Assembly (NCBI GenBank): GCA_028287135.1
Contig: JAQBQE010000059.1
Location: 62,001-126,000, forward strand
Length of the DNA stretch: 64,000 nucleotides
Direction of reading: 5' to 3'
Origin: Myxococcales bacterium
Lineage (GTDB): Bacteria; Myxococcota_A; Polyangia; Haliangiales; Haliangiaceae
The notes under the pieces were generated by a model. That model ran no database searches and was not told where the DNA came from. It was given only the letters and a program-made list of their open reading frames with translations. Of the stretch, positions 54,017-62,351 are shown piece by piece. The translations under genes were made by a program, and so were the position numbers. Position 1 is the stretch's first letter; each line of letters starts with the position of its first letter.

Positions 54017-54745
54017 ATGACTGCCAGACAACGACTGAAGGGGCGCCGCGTTGCGGTGCTCGCCGCGGATGGCTTCGAGAAGGTCGAGCTCTCGATCCCG
54101 GTCAAGGCGCTCAAGCTCGAGGGAGCAAAGGTCGATGTGATCTCGCTCCGGCACGGCCGGATTCGCGGCGTGAACCTGCACGAACCAGCGAGCCGGGTCC
54201 ACGTCGACAGCACCGTGCGGGAGGCCGATCCCAACGACTACGATGCGCTGTTCATCCCAGGCGGGTTCATCAATCCCGATCTGTTGCGCCAGTCCGCGGA
54301 TGCGCGGGAGTTCGTGCGCGCGTTCGACATGGCGAAGAAGCCGATCGCGTCCCTGTGCCACGGTCCGTGGGTGCTGGCCTCGTCCGGTCTGCTCGAGGAC
54401 CGCACGATGACGTCGTGGCCGGGGATCCGGGATGACGTCGTGAACGCGGGCGCGACCTGGGTCGACGAGGAAGTCGTGCGCGATCGCAATCTGCTGACGA
54501 GCCGAGGCCCCCAAGACATGGTTCCGTTCGTGCGCGAGCTGATCAACTTCTTCGAGGCCCGCGAGTCGACGCGCTCCGAGCTCGCCACTCCGGCGGTGAT
54601 GACCTCATCGCCGCAACGCAACCAGCCGCCGGCGATGATGCTCAAGGCGATGCGCTGGATGCCGCGCCCGTCGCTGCGCACCGCGTTCGCGATGATCGGG
54701 ATGGCTGCGCTGGGCGTGCTCGCCCTGGGCCGCCGGTTGGCGTGA
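54017..54745 (+). CDS. DJ-1/PfpI-family protein with C-terminal membrane tail
   Basis: A 242-residue protein. The PfpI domain (about 10-185) is typical: VAVLAADGFEKVELSIPVKAL, DALFIPGGFINPDLLR, and the nucleophile Cys114 in ASLCHGPWVLASSGLLEDR. Such proteins act as deglycases, proteases or chaperones of stress response. An extra 55 residues, not found in ordinary members, end in a hydrophobic helix and basic end (TAFAMIGMAALGVLALGRRLA), suggesting a tail anchor in the inner membrane. AGGAGAA is well spaced before the ATG at 54017; 21 upstream codons of the frame are not needed. The 3' end touches the sulfatase remnant on the other strand. Confidence 0.88.
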   Translation: MTARQRLKGRRVAVLAADGFEKVELSIPVKALKLEGAKVDVISLRHGRIRGVNLHEPASRVHVDSTVREADPNDYDALFIPGGFINPDLLRQSADAREFVRAFDMAKKPIASLCHGPWVLASSGLLEDRTMTSWPGIRDDVVNAGATWVDEEVVRDRNLLTSRGPQDMVPFVRELINFFEARESTRSELATPAVMTSSPQRNQPPAMMLKAMRWMPRPSLRTAFAMIGMAALGVLALGRRLA

Positions 54746-55165
54746 GCAGGTCCCCGCAGGGCGCCAGATCGTCGGCACCCGGATCAGCGAGTCGACGTGA
54801 TACGGCCCCTTGAACAGCAGGCCCAGGTCACCCTGGAGATCGCAAGCCATGCCAGGGCCCGTGCAGTCCCTCGGCTGCCATCCGGTTCTCCTCGAAGTGG
54901 AGCGTCGGATCGAGGTGGGGCTCGGAGTGCGCCTTGCCAACGAGCGCGGTGCGATAGCCGGCCGCCCGGCGCAGATGCCGCGCGACGCTCGGCGCATCCG
55001 CGGGCAGGGGGCACACCATTGGCGATCACGCCGTGCGTCTGCGGTGACTGCCCGGTCAGCATCGATGCGCGCGATGGGATGTACGCGCCGCGGGACACGC
55101 TTCGCAAGGCCGCGCTCGACCAGCGCTGCGCGCTCATCCCGGTTCCATAGCATCGATCTCGCGGA
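54746..55165 (-). pseudogene. Decayed sulfatase gene
   Basis: Pieces of one type I sulfatase appear in order on the minus strand in changing frames: DERAALVERGLAKRV, then AYIPSRASMLTGQSPQTHG and VIANG, then PLPADAPSVARHLRRAAGYR and TALVGKAHSEPHLDPTLHFE, then LQGDLGLLFKGPYHVDSLIR and VPTIWRP. In an intact enzyme about 250 residues separate the GKAH and LQGD blocks, so the middle is deleted. At the formylglycine position (normally C/S-x-P-S-R) the code gives Tyr (TAC), one base from TGC. At least three frameshifts plus this loss mean it is dead. It is cut off at the 3' end by the PfpI gene. Confidence 0.8.
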
Positions 55166-55264
55166 CCCACGGCGCACAATGCGATCTCGATCGCCTCGGC
55201 AGTGCCGTCCGTCGCGTGAGGTGAGGAGCAAGCCCACACGAGAACGTCGGCATGACGCGGTAGC

Positions 55265-56908
55265 ATGGGCAACGTGGTAGCCACCGATCTGAGCGGACAG
55301 ATCATCGATGACAGGTACCGGGTCATCGAGCCACTGGGCGAAGGCGCGATGGGGAGCGTCTATCGTGCCGAGCGCCTGAAGCTCGGGCGCATCGTCGCGA
55401 TCAAGGTGATGAACGAGAGCCTGCCGGACGAGATGTCGTCGCGACGCCGGTTCGAGCGTGAGGCGACGGCAATGGCGAAGCTCGAGCATCCGCATTGCGC
55501 GTCGGTGCTCGACATCGGTGTTCACAACAGCCGCCCGTACGTGGTCATGGACTTCGTGAGCGGCACGAACCTCACCAACTTGATCAATGCAGGACCGGTT
55601 CCGGTCGCGCGTGCGGTGGAGATCACGCGGCAGGTGCTGTCGGGCCTCGCGCATGCCCACGACCTCGGCATCGTGCATCGCGACATCAAGCCGGCGAACA
55701 TCGTGCTGTCGCAGAAGACGGGCCTCGGCGACCACGTCAAGATCCTCGACTTCGGGCTCGCGCGGTTGAGCGAGGAGAGCTCGAACCTCACTGCCGGCGT
55801 TATCCTCGGCACGCCGAGCTACATGGCACCCGAGCAGATCCGCGGGATCCTGATCGACGGTCGCACCGACCTCTATGCGTGCGGCGTCATGCTGTTCGAG
55901 CTGCTGACCGGGACCAAGCCGTTCCGCTCGGCGAACCACGATCCGATCGAGGTGTGCATGATGCACATCACGGTTCCGGCGCCCCGCCTCGCGGACAAGC
56001 TCCCCGGTCACGACTTCGGCGAGCTCGAGGCGATCATCGCGCGTGCCCTCGAGAAGGATCGCGATCAGCGTTACGCGACGGCAGGGGAGTTCGCCCACGC
56101 GCTGTCGGCGCTCGGCAGCCGACCGAGCTTCCAGACACCGGCGACCGGCGTCACGGTACCTCCACCGTCGGACCCGACGGTGCGCCTGAAGGACGCCTCG
56201 GCTTCCGCCCTCGCGGCCACGAGTGCGCTGAGCGCCCGCACCGAGGCGCTGCCGGCGAGCCGACCGCCGTCGCCGATCGCGCCATCTCCATCGATTCCGC
56301 CATCGATTCCTTCGGCGCCACCCGCGCCGCGCCCAGCGTCGCGACGCACCCTCGCCATCGCGGGCGCAGCGGTCGCCGCCATCGGGATCGTGATCGCGAT
56401 CGTGGTCGGGATGCAACGTGGACCGACGCCCGCCGCGGTGACCTCGCCGGCGCCGGCGCCCGCGGATGCAGCCGTCGTGATTCCCACCGATGCCAGCACC
56501 GAGGCCGATCCGGTGGCCGAGCTGGTGACCCGCGCCGGGGAGCTTGCGGCGGGCGGACGGCTCAAGCCTGCGATCGACCTGCTGAGCAAGGCGCGCCGAA
56601 CCTATCCCAAGGATGCCAGGCTGCCGTTTCACGCCGGGAGGCTGTACATCGACAAGATGTTCTTCGCCGACGGGCTCCCACTGCTCCGGGCCGCGTTCGC
56701 GCTCGATCCCGCGTATCGAGCCGACCCCGAGCTGATCAAGGCGCTCGTGCGTGGGTTCAACGCGACCGCGAGCTACGACAGCGTGGTCGCGCGCTTTCTC
56801 CGGGACGATATCGGCGCGGTCGCAAAGCCCTACATCGAGGAGACCGCACGCAGCCATCCCAACCCGATCGTGAGGAAGCGTGCGACGGCGGAGCTCAAGC
56901 GCTACTAG
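55265..56908 (+). CDS. Membrane Ser/Thr protein kinase with periplasmic TPR-like tail
   Basis: A 547-residue Hanks-type kinase. Features are GEGAMGSVYRAE, Lys47 in VAIKVMNE, Asp140 in HRDIKPANIVLS, Asp162 in DFGLARL, and SYMAPEQIRG. A proline-rich linker (about 290-345) leads to one membrane helix (TLAIAGAAVAAIGIVIAIVVGM, about 358-380) and a periplasmic tail (about 400-547) with helical hairpins such as ELAAGGRLKPAIDLLSKARRTYPKDARLPFHAGRLYIDKMFFADGLPLLRAAFALDPAY, a TPR-like fold. The tail could sense an envelope signal. The ATG is directly at 55265. Monocistronic or the start of the run to the small lipoprotein genes. Confidence 0.93.
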   Translation: MGNVVATDLSGQIIDDRYRVIEPLGEGAMGSVYRAERLKLGRIVAIKVMNESLPDEMSSRRRFEREATAMAKLEHPHCASVLDIGVHNSRPYVVMDFVSGTNLTNLINAGPVPVARAVEITRQVLSGLAHAHDLGIVHRDIKPANIVLSQKTGLGDHVKILDFGLARLSEESSNLTAGVILGTPSYMAPEQIRGILIDGRTDLYACGVMLFELLTGTKPFRSANHDPIEVCMMHITVPAPRLADKLPGHDFGELEAIIARALEKDRDQRYATAGEFAHALSALGSRPSFQTPATGVTVPPPSDPTVRLKDASASALAATSALSARTEALPASRPPSPIAPSPSIPPSIPSAPPAPRPASRRTLAIAGAAVAAIGIVIAIVVGMQRGPTPAAVTSPAPAPADAAVVIPTDASTEADPVAELVTRAGELAAGGRLKPAIDLLSKARRTYPKDARLPFHAGRLYIDKMFFADGLPLLRAAFALDPAYRADPELIKALVRGFNATASYDSVVARFLRDDIGAVAKPYIEETARSHPNPIVRKRATAELKRY

Positions 56909-56975
56909 CGGCGAGCGTCGAGCAAACCCGGTCGTGGCTCGTGATCTCGAAGCGTGGCTGGGATAAAATCCACGG

Positions 56976-57350
56976 ATGTCTCGCAGACTCCTCGGAAGCC
57001 TCGCGATCGCGGCGGTGGGCGTGCTGACGGCGTGCAAGGACAAGGGTGCCGCGGCCCCGACGCAGGGGAGCGCGGCCGATCTCGACAAGCGGTGCGAGCT
57101 GGTCGCCAAGGCGTGCGGCGACAAGGCCAAGCACGTCGAGAAGATCCTCGACGAGTGCAAGCAGGCGGCGAAGAAGCAGGTCGCGGCGAGCTGCACGGAC
57201 AAGGCGATCGCCACCTACGACTGTTACGTGAAGGATCTGTGCGGCAACGGGGACAAGGTGTGGGCGCTCCAGGATGTTCGTGTCCTGGCGGATCGACACG
57301 GCAAGTGCGTGGCCGAGCAGACCACGCTCGGCACCTGCGGCGGCAACTAG
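56976..57350 (+). CDS. Small Cys-rich lipoprotein
   Basis: A 124-residue exported protein: lipobox LTAC (Cys20), then a Lys/Cys-rich helical domain (LDKRCELVAKACGDKAKHVEKILDECKQAAKKQVAASCTDKAIATYDCYVKDLCGNGDKVWALQDVRVLADRHGKCVAEQ) with eight or nine cysteines after the anchor. The regular pairs suggest disulfide-linked helical hairpins. I do not recognise a family. It follows the kinase gene by 68 bases in the same direction. Confidence 0.78.
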   Translation: MSRRLLGSLAIAAVGVLTACKDKGAAAPTQGSAADLDKRCELVAKACGDKAKHVEKILDECKQAAKKQVAASCTDKAIATYDCYVKDLCGNGDKVWALQDVRVLADRHGKCVAEQTTLGTCGGN

Positions 57351-57389
57351 CAGACTGACGGCGACGAACCCGAACCGTGGAGGACGTGC

Positions 57390-58283
57390 TTGGTCCATCG
57401 ATCCCAGATCTCGTTGATCAGCGTATGCGTGCTCGTTGCGTGGTCCGCCGTGGCGGCCGCGCAGAATCGCGCCGCGGACCTCGCGTGCAAGGCGACCGAG
57501 ACGCAGGCCGAGTGTCATGCTCGCCTGAAGTGCAAGGCCAGCGAAGATCTGGAGGACTGCCAGAAGCGACTGCGCAATGACGGCAACGCCGGGCAGCGCG
57601 ACGATGCCGGCAACCGGGATGCGGACGAGCGAGGTCGCGATCGCGAGTCCGACCGTGACGACCGCAACGACCGCGATGATCGCGACAGCCGCGGCCGCGA
57701 TGACTCCGATCGAGCCCGCGACGATCGTGACGACGGCGATGACCGCGGCAGCTCGCGCCGCGAGCGCGGCCAGCGCCAGGGCGGCGGTCGGCGTGGCCGC
57801 GGCGGCAGCACGAAGGGCTTCCAGGCCAACAAGACCTTTGGCCTTGGCCTCGAGCTCGGCGAGCCGAGCGGTCTGAACGGCAAGTACTTCGTGTCCGAGT
57901 CAGGTGCACTCGACTTCGGCATCGGCGCGATCTACAGCCATTACTACTACGGCGACGGAATCCACCTCTACGGTGACTACCTCTGGCACCCGACCTCGCT
58001 CGTGTCGGCGTCGGCGTTCGAGCTGCCGCTCTATATCGGCGTCGGTCTCCGGTACTGGGACTTCGACTTCTGCGATCGCAACGTCTGCGGCTACGGCGGC
58101 TCCGCGATCGGCATTCGCATTCCGTTCGGCATCTCGTTCGACTTCAACAACGTGCCGCTCGATATCTTCCTCCAGCTCGTGCCGGTCCTCGACTTCGTTC
58201 ACGGCGACTACTACGACCGCTTCGACGACCGCACGCACTTCGGCGTCGATCTGTCGCTCGGCCTCCGTTACTGGTTCAAGTAG
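57390..58283 (+). CDS. Outer-membrane beta-barrel-like protein with Arg/Asp-rich linker
   Basis: A 297-residue protein. A signal peptide (SLISVCVLVAWSAVAAAQ) precedes a Cys-containing stretch, a low-complexity region of about 90 residues made of repeated Asp/Arg (DRNDRDDRDSRGRDDSDRARDDRDDGDD) and Gly/Arg, and a C-terminal beta-barrel-like domain (GFQANKTFGLGLELGEPSGLNGKYFV, FELPLYIGVGLRYWDFDF, VDLSLGLRYWFK) ending in an aromatic residue followed by Lys. The end and the repeated G-L-R-Y-W strands are typical of outer-membrane proteins. TTG at 57390 is used because GGAGG lies 8 bases upstream; there is no in-frame ATG near. Confidence 0.74.
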   Translation: MVHRSQISLISVCVLVAWSAVAAAQNRAADLACKATETQAECHARLKCKASEDLEDCQKRLRNDGNAGQRDDAGNRDADERGRDRESDRDDRNDRDDRDSRGRDDSDRARDDRDDGDDRGSSRRERGQRQGGGRRGRGGSTKGFQANKTFGLGLELGEPSGLNGKYFVSESGALDFGIGAIYSHYYYGDGIHLYGDYLWHPTSLVSASAFELPLYIGVGLRYWDFDFCDRNVCGYGGSAIGIRIPFGISFDFNNVPLDIFLQLVPVLDFVHGDYYDRFDDRTHFGVDLSLGLRYWFK

Positions 58284-58419
58284 GGCGCGGGAGCGGGCCG
58301 CGGCGCCTGCGTACCTCTGCGCAGCGTGCGTGTGCGCAGGCAGCGCCGCGGTGAAACTGGTCTCAGGTTTCTCGGCGCGCGCCGGCTCCCGCCCCACGCT
58401 GCACGGAGGAGGAACAGCC

Positions 58420-58920
58420 ATGACCACGTGGACCATGCGTGTGGCCTGCACGCTGCTCGCCTTGGCGCCCGCCGCATACGCGGGCGATGAGGCCAAGAGC
58501 AAGCCTGCGGGCAAGAAGCAGGCGGTGATGATCAACCCGAGCGATATCAAGTGGGGCGAGGCGTCGCCCGAGCTGCCCAAGGGAGCGCAGCTCGCCGTGC
58601 TGTTCGGCGATCCGACCAAGCCCGCACGGTTCACGATTCGCCTCAAGGCGCCAGCGGGCTACGTGATCCCACCTCACTGGCACAGCAAGGACGAGGAGCT
58701 GACCGTGGTGGCGGGCACGCTCGTGTTGCACATGGGCGACACCATGAAGGCGGAGCCGCACGAGCTCGGGGCCGGCGCGTACCACTTTCTGCCCGCCAAG
58801 ATGCACCACGGAGCCGAGTCCAAGGGGGACACGGTGGTCCAGATCTCCGGGATGGGACCGTTCGACATCCACTACCTGAATGCGTCCGACCGTCCGAACG
58901 CGAAGTCCGCGAGGAAATAG
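58420..58920 (+). CDS. Exported cupin-domain protein
   Basis: A 166-residue small secreted protein. A signal peptide (RVACTLLALAPAAYAG) precedes a Lys/Ala-rich spacer (DEAKSKPAGKKQ) and one cupin barrel with metal ligands in HWHSKDEELTVVAG and HELGAGAYHFLPAKMHHGAE. The two histidine-rich motifs of a metal-binding cupin are both complete. The function of such stand-alone exported cupins is unknown; quercetinase-like and sugar-binding roles are known in the family. GGAGGAGGAA gives a very strong ribosome-binding site before the ATG at 58420. Confidence 0.86.
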   Translation: MTTWTMRVACTLLALAPAAYAGDEAKSKPAGKKQAVMINPSDIKWGEASPELPKGAQLAVLFGDPTKPARFTIRLKAPAGYVIPPHWHSKDEELTVVAGTLVLHMGDTMKAEPHELGAGAYHFLPAKMHHGAESKGDTVVQISGMGPFDIHYLNASDRPNAKSARK

Positions 58921-58981
58921 ACGAATAGTCCGCCGCTGCCCGGCGTTCGAGCTTGCGTGCTGGATGTGAGAAACTGAGCGC

Positions 58982-60523
58982 GTGACGCGCCTCGGGTTGT
59001 TCCTGGTCCTTGCCGCGTGCGCGTCCAGTGATCGCGGCCGCGGTGCCTCACCTCGCGACCTCGATGTCGCGACGCAACCCCACGCGGTCGTGCGCGCGCC
59101 GAACGGCGAGGGCACGCCACCTGTGCCACCGCCACCCGTTGCCACGACCTCGTCGGTTGCGCCGACGCAGCAGCCCGTGCCCGTGGTTGCGGCTCCCCCG
59201 ATCGCGGATCCAGCGACGCTCGAGCGGCTCGCATGGCCGGCCACCACCACCTCGTTCGTGCTGCGCAGCTCGGCGCACGTGTACCCGGCTCCCGACATGA
59301 GCGTGGAGCCGGTCGGCAAGATCATCGCGGGGACGCGGCTCGCGGTGGGCGAGAGCGTCGCCGGCGACAGGCGCTGCAAGGTGTGGCTCGCCGCCGCGCC
59401 GCGGGGCTGGATCTGCGCACGCTATGCCCGCGCGAGCACGCAGCCGCCCGAGGCTGTGGTCCAGCCCGAGCTTCCCGCCGGCAAGCTCCTGCCGCAGGAC
59501 TATTACGGCATCAAGAAGGGCGGCAAGCGCTACGCGACCGAGGACGACGTGCGCGCTGGCATCGCTCGTCCCGAACCCAAGGTCGAATCGACGTACATGG
59601 TCACGCGCGAGAAGGAGACCGTCGACATCGACGGCGTCACCTATGCCAGGACGAGCGTCGGCCTGGTCGCCACGTCGGATCTCTACAAGCACTGGCCGTC
59701 GACCTTCGCCGGCGTCGACCTGGTCAAGTCGCCACCACCGGGCTGGCCGTTCGCGTGGGTGATTGCCAAGAACCGCCGCACCGTGATCGCGCGCGCGACC
59801 GCCGACAAGAAGGGCGCGGAGGCCGGGACGCTGGCGCATCGCCAGATCGTTCCGGTCCTCGAGGAAGTGGCCGGCTTCGTGCGCGTCGGCGACGGCACAT
59901 GGATCGAGCGTGCGAGCGTGCGGATCGCCCGCAGGCGACCGCGGCCCGCCGTCGACGCCGCCCACACCAAGTGGATCGATCTCGATCGCGACGAACAGGT
60001 GATGATCGCGTACGCGGGTGAGACGCCGGTGTTCGCGACGTTGTTCTCGTCGGGCCGACGCAAGACCGACACGCCGCCGGCGATCTACCGCATCCGATCC
60101 AAGACAGCGGTCACCAAGATGGCCGCCGAGGAGCGCGAGTCGTCGCACTACGAGGTCTCCGAGGTCCCGTGGGCGACCCGGTTTCGCAGCGGGCTCTACT
60201 TCCACGCGGCGTACTGGCACGACCAGTTCGGCACCGCCAAGAGTCACGGCTGCGTGAACCTGTCGCCGCTCGACGCCAGGTGGGTCTACGACTGGACCGA
60301 GCCGACGATGCCCGTCGGGTGGAACGAGCTCGAGGTCGCCGTTCCCGAATCGATGGTCGTCCGCGTGCACGACGCGAAGCATCCGGACCCACCGGTGTTC
60401 GATTACGACCGCGAGGCTCGCCAGCGCGTGAAGATTCGGAAGAAGGAGAAGGAGCTCAAGGAGGCGCGCGAGGCCGCCGAGGCTGCCGCGGCCGCCGGAG
60501 TGCTTCCAGCGCCCGTCCCCTGA
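58982..60523 (+). CDS. L,D-transpeptidase (YkuD) with SH3-like region
   Basis: A 513-residue exported enzyme. The GTG start gives a signal peptide with LAACAS, followed by a Pro/Ala/Val-rich linker. An SH3-like or GW-type region (about 80-150: STVYPAPDMSVEPVGKIIAGTRLAVGESV...) and a central domain precede the YkuD domain (about 315-450) with catalytic Cys424 in SHGCVNLS, and HDQFGTAKSHGC. It forms 3-3 peptidoglycan links or attaches proteins to the wall. A charged C-terminal coil (RQRVKIRKKEKELKEAREAAEAAAAAG) ends it; a near copy of the DNA for this end lies at 62459. Convergent with the repeat protein. Confidence 0.9.
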   Translation: MTRLGLFLVLAACASSDRGRGASPRDLDVATQPHAVVRAPNGEGTPPVPPPPVATTSSVAPTQQPVPVVAAPPIADPATLERLAWPATTTSFVLRSSAHVYPAPDMSVEPVGKIIAGTRLAVGESVAGDRRCKVWLAAAPRGWICARYARASTQPPEAVVQPELPAGKLLPQDYYGIKKGGKRYATEDDVRAGIARPEPKVESTYMVTREKETVDIDGVTYARTSVGLVATSDLYKHWPSTFAGVDLVKSPPPGWPFAWVIAKNRRTVIARATADKKGAEAGTLAHRQIVPVLEEVAGFVRVGDGTWIERASVRIARRRPRPAVDAAHTKWIDLDRDEQVMIAYAGETPVFATLFSSGRRKTDTPPAIYRIRSKTAVTKMAAEERESSHYEVSEVPWATRFRSGLYFHAAYWHDQFGTAKSHGCVNLSPLDARWVYDWTEPTMPVGWNELEVAVPESMVVRVHDAKHPDPPVFDYDREARQRVKIRKKEKELKEAREAAEAAAAAGVLPAPVP

Positions 60524-60536
60524 GCCCGGCGCTCAG
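60520..60536. terminator. Small hairpin between convergent genes
   Basis: CTGAGC-CCGGC-GCTCAG is a perfect 6-bp dyad and contains both stop codons of the convergent L,D-transpeptidase and repeat-protein genes. There is no T tract, so a Rho-independent terminator is weakly supported; a bidirectional hairpin that stops both transcripts is possible. Confidence 0.3.
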
Positions 60537-61765
60537 TGCATCCCGGTGCCGAATCCCTGGAACTCGGAGCTCGTCGCAGGGACCTGGGCGATCGAGGAGC
60601 GGATCGCCTCGCGCAGGCTGTCCCGGTGGACCTCATGGAGGCGCTCGCGCATCGCGTCGGTCAGACGCTCGCGCAACGCGTAGGCGATCCGTCCGCGCAC
60701 CGCGTCGGCGAGCGCGTCTGGGTCGAACCCGCCGAGCAGCTTCTGCTCGATGATCGAGGTGCGGACGGCTGTTCCGAGGCGCTCGCGGAGGACCTCCTCG
60801 ACGTGCTGCTTGAGCGTTGCACCGAGCCGTTCGCGAAGTGCATCGGCGAACCGATCGCGGATCGCGTCGTGCATCTGCTCCCGGAGGGTCTCGATCATGG
60901 TGCTGCTGTCACCGACCTGCATCTGACCCATGCCGCCGGTGAATCCCATCTGGCGAGACCCCTGCATCCGATCCGAGAGCGCCGAGCGAACGCCCTCCTC
61001 GAGCCGCTGTCGCACGACCTCCTCGACGCGCTCGCGAACGGCCTCGCGCATCCGCTCCACAACGCCTTCGCTGACCCGCTGCTCGATCGCCTCGCCGAGC
61101 TTCTCCTTGATCATCTCGATCGTGCGATCCGGATCGGCGGCGCCACGCTGGGTCGCCGCCTGGAACGCGTCCCGCACGCGGTCACGCACGACCTCCTTCA
61201 GTCGGCTGCGGATCTGCTCGCGCATCTTCTCCCGCATGGAATCAGCGAGGCGCTCGGTGAGCTCTGGCTCCAGCTGCTCACGAAGTCGCGTCGCAATGCG
61301 CTCGTCATCGCCGACCCCGGTCGTGCGGATCGACTCGCGGATCACCTCGGCAAGCCGTTCGCGCGCCACCTCGCGTGCCTTCTGACGAACGCCATCGATC
61401 ACGCGATCGTTGATCGCCTCGCCGAGGCGGTCCTGCAGCTGCCGCTCCATGCGCGAAAAATCGAAACCGCGCTCGCTCTGTGCCTCGACGATGGCACTGC
61501 GCAGCTCCGTCTCGAGCTTGTCGCGAACGACCTCCCGCACGCGTTCCCTGACCATGTCGGCCAGGCGCTCGTGCAACTGCTGCACGAAGCGCTCGCGAAC
61601 GGCCCCCTTGACGCGGTTCCGGACCTCATCGAGCTGCCCGTTGCCGAGCATCTGTCCGCCACCCCATTCCGGGCCGGCGCCTCCGCCGCGGTTCTGCACC
61701 GCGCGCATCGCGGCCTGGATTGCGAAGTTCAGTCGCTGCATGTCATTCGTCTCCATCCGAGTCAT
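60533..61765 (-). CDS. Protein of six Arg/Glu-rich helical repeats, unknown
   Basis: A 410-residue, highly charged, almost wholly helical protein. After a Met/Gly-rich head (about 1-43) there are six repeats of about 46-53 residues, at 44-93, 101-147, 153-202, 211-263, 286-338 and 347-392. Each starts with a D/S-rich cap (such as FDFSRM, DPDRTI, DSSTMI, FDPDAL) and runs as octads like AIRDRFAD-ALRERLGA, ending near I/V-R-S-S/A-I. A Met/Gly/Gln linker (264-285) splits the fourth and fifth. The one-turn-and-a-bit octad spacing is not a heptad coiled coil; it looks amphipathic, suited to coating a surface or a polyanion. There is no signal peptide. Its ATG overlaps the hsp20 stop (ATGA). No family recognised. 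Confidence 0.85.
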   Translation of the reverse strand: MTRMETNDMQRLNFAIQAAMRAVQNRGGGAGPEWGGGQMLGNGQLDEVRNRVKGAVRERFVQQLHERLADMVRERVREVVRDKLETELRSAIVEAQSERGFDFSRMERQLQDRLGEAINDRVIDGVRQKAREVARERLAEVIRESIRTTGVGDDERIATRLREQLEPELTERLADSMREKMREQIRSRLKEVVRDRVRDAFQAATQRGAADPDRTIEMIKEKLGEAIEQRVSEGVVERMREAVRERVEEVVRQRLEEGVRSALSDRMQGSRQMGFTGGMGQMQVGDSSTMIETLREQMHDAIRDRFADALRERLGATLKQHVEEVLRERLGTAVRTSIIEQKLLGGFDPDALADAVRGRIAYALRERLTDAMRERLHEVHRDSLREAIRSSIAQVPATSSEFQGFGTGMH

Positions 61766-62319
61766 TCCCTGTGCTCCTGTGATCCGTTGGGTTGCCTGTT
61801 AGAACGAAAATCATTGGGTTCGTCGACGACCGCAGCGGACGCGGCCGTCAGGTAGATGCGCAGCACGCCGCGATCGAGATCCATGGCCGGTTGTCCGCCG
61901 AGCTCGAAGGGCAGGGGGATGACGCGGCAGAACGGGCCGCGCGGAATCTCGGCGTGGAACACGTGGCCGTCCGCCACCTGGTGGTCGCGGCGAAATCCGT
62001 GGATCTGGAGTGCACCGGGGACGCGCTCGAGCGTGATGTCGGTGCGGTCCATGCCGGGCACCGCGAGCTCGAGGACGACGGCGCCATCGATGACGAACAC
62101 GTCGAGTGCAGGCGTGACCAGGAAGGGAGGGACCCGCTCGGCCACCGACGGCAGCCTTCGCGCGAGCACCTCGAGATCAGCGAACCGTCGCGTGATCGTC
62201 TCGTCGGTATCCGTGATGCTTGCGTCGAGCGACGAACCCTCCGCCACGTCTTCGCCGGTCAGCGCGCGATAGATCGCGCGCACCTGCTGCTGCATCGAAT
62301 GAATGAGCTCCGCCTGCAT
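61762..62319 (-). CDS. Small heat-shock protein (Hsp20/alpha-crystallin family)
   Basis: A 185-residue chaperone. The alpha-crystallin domain (about 69-160) shows VTPALDVFVIDGAVVLELAVPGMDRTDITLERVPGALQIHGFR, the HVFHAEIPRGPFCRVIPLP segment and the final RGVLRIYLT strand with its A-x-x-x-G-V-L-type element. The N-terminal arm (about 1-65) is longer than usual and helical (QQQVRAIYRALTGEDV). The C-terminus lacks an I-x-I/V anchor, so assembly may differ from standard Hsp20s. It is co-translated with the repeat protein downstream, whose start overlaps its stop. An inverted repeat spans its ribosome-binding site. It holds unfolding proteins under stress by family knowledge; the partner suggests a specific client or surface. 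Confidence 0.88.
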   Translation of the reverse strand: MQAELIHSMQQQVRAIYRALTGEDVAEGSSLDASITDTDETITRRFADLEVLARRLPSVAERVPPFLVTPALDVFVIDGAVVLELAVPGMDRTDITLERVPGALQIHGFRRDHQVADGHVFHAEIPRGPFCRVIPLPFELGGQPAMDLDRGVLRIYLTAASAAVVDEPNDFRSNRQPNGSQEHRE

Positions 62320-62327
62320 CGGTCCCC

Positions 62328-62351
62328 CTTGCTGGCGTGCCGACCAGCAAG
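62328..62351 (-). promoter_or_regulatory. Inverted repeat abutting the hsp20 ribosome-binding site
   Basis: On the minus strand, CTTGCTGG-TCGGCACG-CCAGCAAG is a perfect 8-bp dyad with an 8-base loop, followed at once by GGGGGACCG and the ATG. The right arm ends in AAG, so a purine-rich AAGGGGGA that would pair with 16S rRNA starts inside the stem. In the mRNA, folding would hide the start of that site, as in heat-shock thermometers; in DNA it could be a CIRCE-like operator site. Confidence 0.5.

Noticed and set aside
54605..57214. 869-codon minus-strand frame over the PfpI and kinase genes
   Set aside because: It is a shadow over the kinase; only its low-coordinate end carries real sulfatase remnant residues.
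57600..57770. Repetitive DNA that could be a CRISPR array
   Set aside because: The repetition is Asp/Arg codons inside a reading frame; there are no spaced identical repeats.
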